From: Candidatus Undinarchaeales archaeon SRR5007147.bin71
GTDB taxonomy: Archaea; Undinarchaeota; Undinarchaeia; Undinarchaeales; Undinarchaeaceae
Length of the DNA stretch: 7,012 nucleotides
NCBI GenBank assembly: GCA_014189675.1
Contig: DVAE01000027.1
Span: forward strand, 1 to 7,012
Direction: 5' to 3'
A model generated the notes under the pieces. That model made no database searches. It worked only from the letters and a program-made list of their open reading frames with translations, and was not told the origin of the DNA. Positions 6,392 to 7,012 of this stretch are shown in pieces; the first letter of the stretch is position 1; the number at the start of each line of letters is the position of its first letter. The position numbers and the translations under genes are program-made.

Positions 6392-6724
6392 ATGGGAAGT
6401 GAGCTTACAAAAATGAAGTGCAAGCCTTGCGAAGGGGGAGTTCTTCCTTTGAAGGGTGCGGACTTGCAAAAGAATCTTGAGCAAATAGAAGGCTGGGAAA
6501 TTATAGAAGAGCATCACCTTGTCAAAGAGTGGAAATTCCCTGATTTCAAGACAGCGCTTGATTTTGTAAATAATGTAGGTGAAATTGCGGAAGAGCAGGG
6601 GCATCATCCGAATATAGATTTTACCTGGGGTAAAGTCAATATAACATTCTGGACACATGCTATTGGCGGTCTCAGCGTAAATGATTTTATAATGGCTGCC
6701 AAAATCGACGACTTGGAAATTTAG
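6392..6724 (+). CDS. Pterin-4a-carbinolamine dehydratase (PCD/DCoH family)
   Basis: This enzyme family (EC 4.2.1.96) dehydrates 4a-hydroxytetrahydropterin to quinonoid dihydropterin, recycling the cofactor of aromatic amino-acid hydroxylases; some members have been connected to molybdenum-cofactor metabolism. The 110-residue protein carries the family signature: E68-x2-H71-H72-P73 (EEQGHHPN), then W79-G-K-V and the downstream T88-H89 with D98 (WTHAIGGLSVNDF). H71, H72 and H89 are the expected catalytic histidines. The N-terminus MKCKPCEGG matches the cysteine-containing leader common in the family. The ATG at 6392 follows a TATA-like box; an internal Met at residue 8 would still keep the whole domain. 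No hydroxylase, pterin-synthesis or Moco gene is visible here, so the physiological pathway is unknown. I give no symbol because phhB implies a phenylalanine hydroxylase partner not seen here. Confidence 0.94.
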   Translation: MGSELTKMKCKPCEGGVLPLKGADLQKNLEQIEGWEIIEEHHLVKEWKFPDFKTALDFVNNVGEIAEEQGHHPNIDFTWGKVNITFWTHAIGGLSVNDFIMAAKIDDLEI

Positions 6725-6733
6725 ATTTTATTT
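6725..6733 (+). terminator. Possible T-rich terminator after the pterin dehydratase gene
   Basis: ATTTTATTT follows the stop codon at once. Short T-rich runs like this can end archaeal transcripts, but there is no hairpin and the run is interrupted. Confidence 0.25.
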
Positions 6734-6747
6734 GAACATTTCTCGGC

Positions 6748-6756
6748 AGAAAAAGG
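6748..6756 (-). terminator. Possible T-run terminator downstream of tRNA-Leu
   Basis: On the minus strand, about 45 bases past the tRNA 3' end, the sequence reads GACCTTTTTCT. The five-T run is a plausible archaeal terminator. GACCT can also pair with AGGTC just after the tRNA, but the intervening loop is long, so a hairpin is doubtful. Confidence 0.3.
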
Positions 6757-6798
6757 TCATATATAAGGATAGGTTGGGCAATGAACTAAAGACCTATA

Positions 6799-6882
6799 TG
6801 CGGGGAGGGGGATTCGAACCCACGAAGGCACTAAGCCACAGGAGCTTAAATCCTGCCCATTTGGCCGCTCTGGAATCCCCGC
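6799..6882 (-). tRNA. trnL-UAA: tRNA-Leu (anticodon UAA)
   Basis: This class II tRNA reads the leucine codons UUA and, by wobble, UUG. It folds cleanly on the minus strand. The 7-bp acceptor stem is GCGGGGA with TCCCCGC. The D arm has a 3-bp stem (CCA/TGG), A14 and the invariant GG. The anticodon stem CAGGA/TCCTG has loop TTTAAGC, so the anticodon is TAA with G37. A 15-base variable arm contains a 3-bp GGC/GCC stem. The T loop is TTCGAAT. The discriminator at 6799 is A, as expected for leucine. No CCA is encoded and there is no intron. The T stem pairs GTGGG with CCCCC and so has a U50-C64 mismatch at its second pair. Confidence 0.95.
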
Positions 6883-6901
6883 AATAGATGATTAATAAAT
6901 C

Positions 6902-6921
6902 GGCAGAGTTAAAAATCTGCC
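6902..6921. repeat. 6-bp perfect inverted repeat upstream of tRNA-Leu
   Basis: GGCAGA and TCTGCC are separated by the 8 bases GTTAAAAA. On the minus strand the spacer reads TTTTTAAC and is centred about 30 bases before the tRNA 5' end, so it could be the tRNA TATA box flanked by the repeat arms. The arms could instead be a regulator site, or a weak hairpin at the end of a gene entering from the right. Chance occurrence is not excluded. Confidence 0.4.
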
Positions 6922-7012
6922 TATAATGAAGCTAATAAAGTGTAAAGTTTTAGAACTTCAATAAATAGCGCTGGAACTACAACCATGAATGCAGTCTTTT
7001 TGGATGCGCCGT
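6921..7012 (-). CDS. Possible C-terminal end of a membrane-protein gene (right edge)
   Basis: In one minus-strand frame there are 29 codons with no stop from the window edge to a TAG at 6923-6921. The translation begins GASKKTAFMVVVPALF and ends LLASL; it is mostly hydrophobic, like a final transmembrane helix. The other two minus frames contain stops here. If real, the gene ends within the inverted repeat and about 40 bases before the tRNA on the same strand. The fragment is too short to assign a family, and 29 open codons can occur by chance. Confidence 0.35.
   Translation of the reverse strand, partial: GASKKTAFMVVVPALFIEVLKLYTLLASL

Noticed and set aside
6380-6658. A 92-codon minus-strand frame opposite the pterin dehydratase
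   Set aside because: It is antisense to a gene with clear family motifs and has no promoter or recognisable domain.
6758-6795. TATATATA-like element and possible small RNA between the dehydratase and tRNA genes
   Set aside because: The element at about 6758-6765 resembles a TATA box, but no reading frame follows (ATG at 6781 gives two codons then stop) and no convincing RNA fold is seen.
6985-7012. Possible plus-strand gene start at the right edge (MNAVFLDAP)
   Set aside because: Only nine codons are visible, there is no Shine-Dalgarno site, and the nearest AT-rich stretch is about 22 bp rather than 26 bp upstream. It cannot be supported.
1-7012. Search for mobile elements, CRISPR arrays, defence or toxin-antitoxin cassettes
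   Set aside because: Nearly all the DNA is occupied by recognisable housekeeping or membrane-protein genes with short intergenic gaps; no transposase, integrase, spaced repeats or terminal inverted repeats were seen, including next to the tRNA.

Overview
The window looks like ordinary chromosomal DNA from an AT-rich archaeon. The archaeal evidence is a P1/L12-type ribosomal stalk protein (Ala-rich hinge, acidic tail, LFG end), an archaeal-sized Mre11-like nuclease, class II tRNA-Leu without an encoded CCA, and TATA-like boxes centred about 25-26 bp before the start codons of genes that appear leaderless. The lineage cannot be fixed from the sequence. The isolated position of the stalk gene and an unrecognised small zinc-ribbon protein would fit a DPANN-like or otherwise poorly sampled archaeon, but that is inference.

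Layout, left to right. On the minus strand, an Mre11-like phosphoesterase (565-1803) is followed, with an 8-bp overlap, by an APC-family amino-acid permease that runs off the left edge (<1-572). A 77-bp divergent promoter region separates this pair from a plus-strand rhomboid intramembrane protease (1881-2594). That gene converges, 9 bp apart, on a minus-strand pair: ribosomal stalk protein rpl12 (2927-3235) and a tightly coupled 106-residue zinc-ribbon protein (2604-2924). A second divergent region (3236-3341) starts a run of three plus-strand genes: an RDD membrane protein (3342-3713), a large P2A-type Ca2+-ATPase (3749-6361) and a pterin-4a-carbinolamine dehydratase (6392-6724). These three are closely spaced, but each has its own TATA-like box. 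At the right end are a minus-strand tRNA-Leu(UAA) (6799-6882), a small inverted repeat upstream of it, and possibly the tail of another minus-strand membrane-protein gene at the edge.

The genes do not form one obvious pathway. They are housekeeping and membrane functions: DNA-end processing, amino-acid uptake, membrane proteolysis, translation, Ca2+ export and pterin chemistry. I see no insertion sequence, CRISPR array, phage gene, toxin-antitoxin pair or defence cassette, and no gene-free stretch longer than about 110 bp. The points most worth a second look are the zinc-ribbon protein coupled to rpl12, the GTHE substitution in the nuclease active-site motif without a visible rad50, the regular leaderless-promoter geometry, and a T-stem mismatch in the tRNA.
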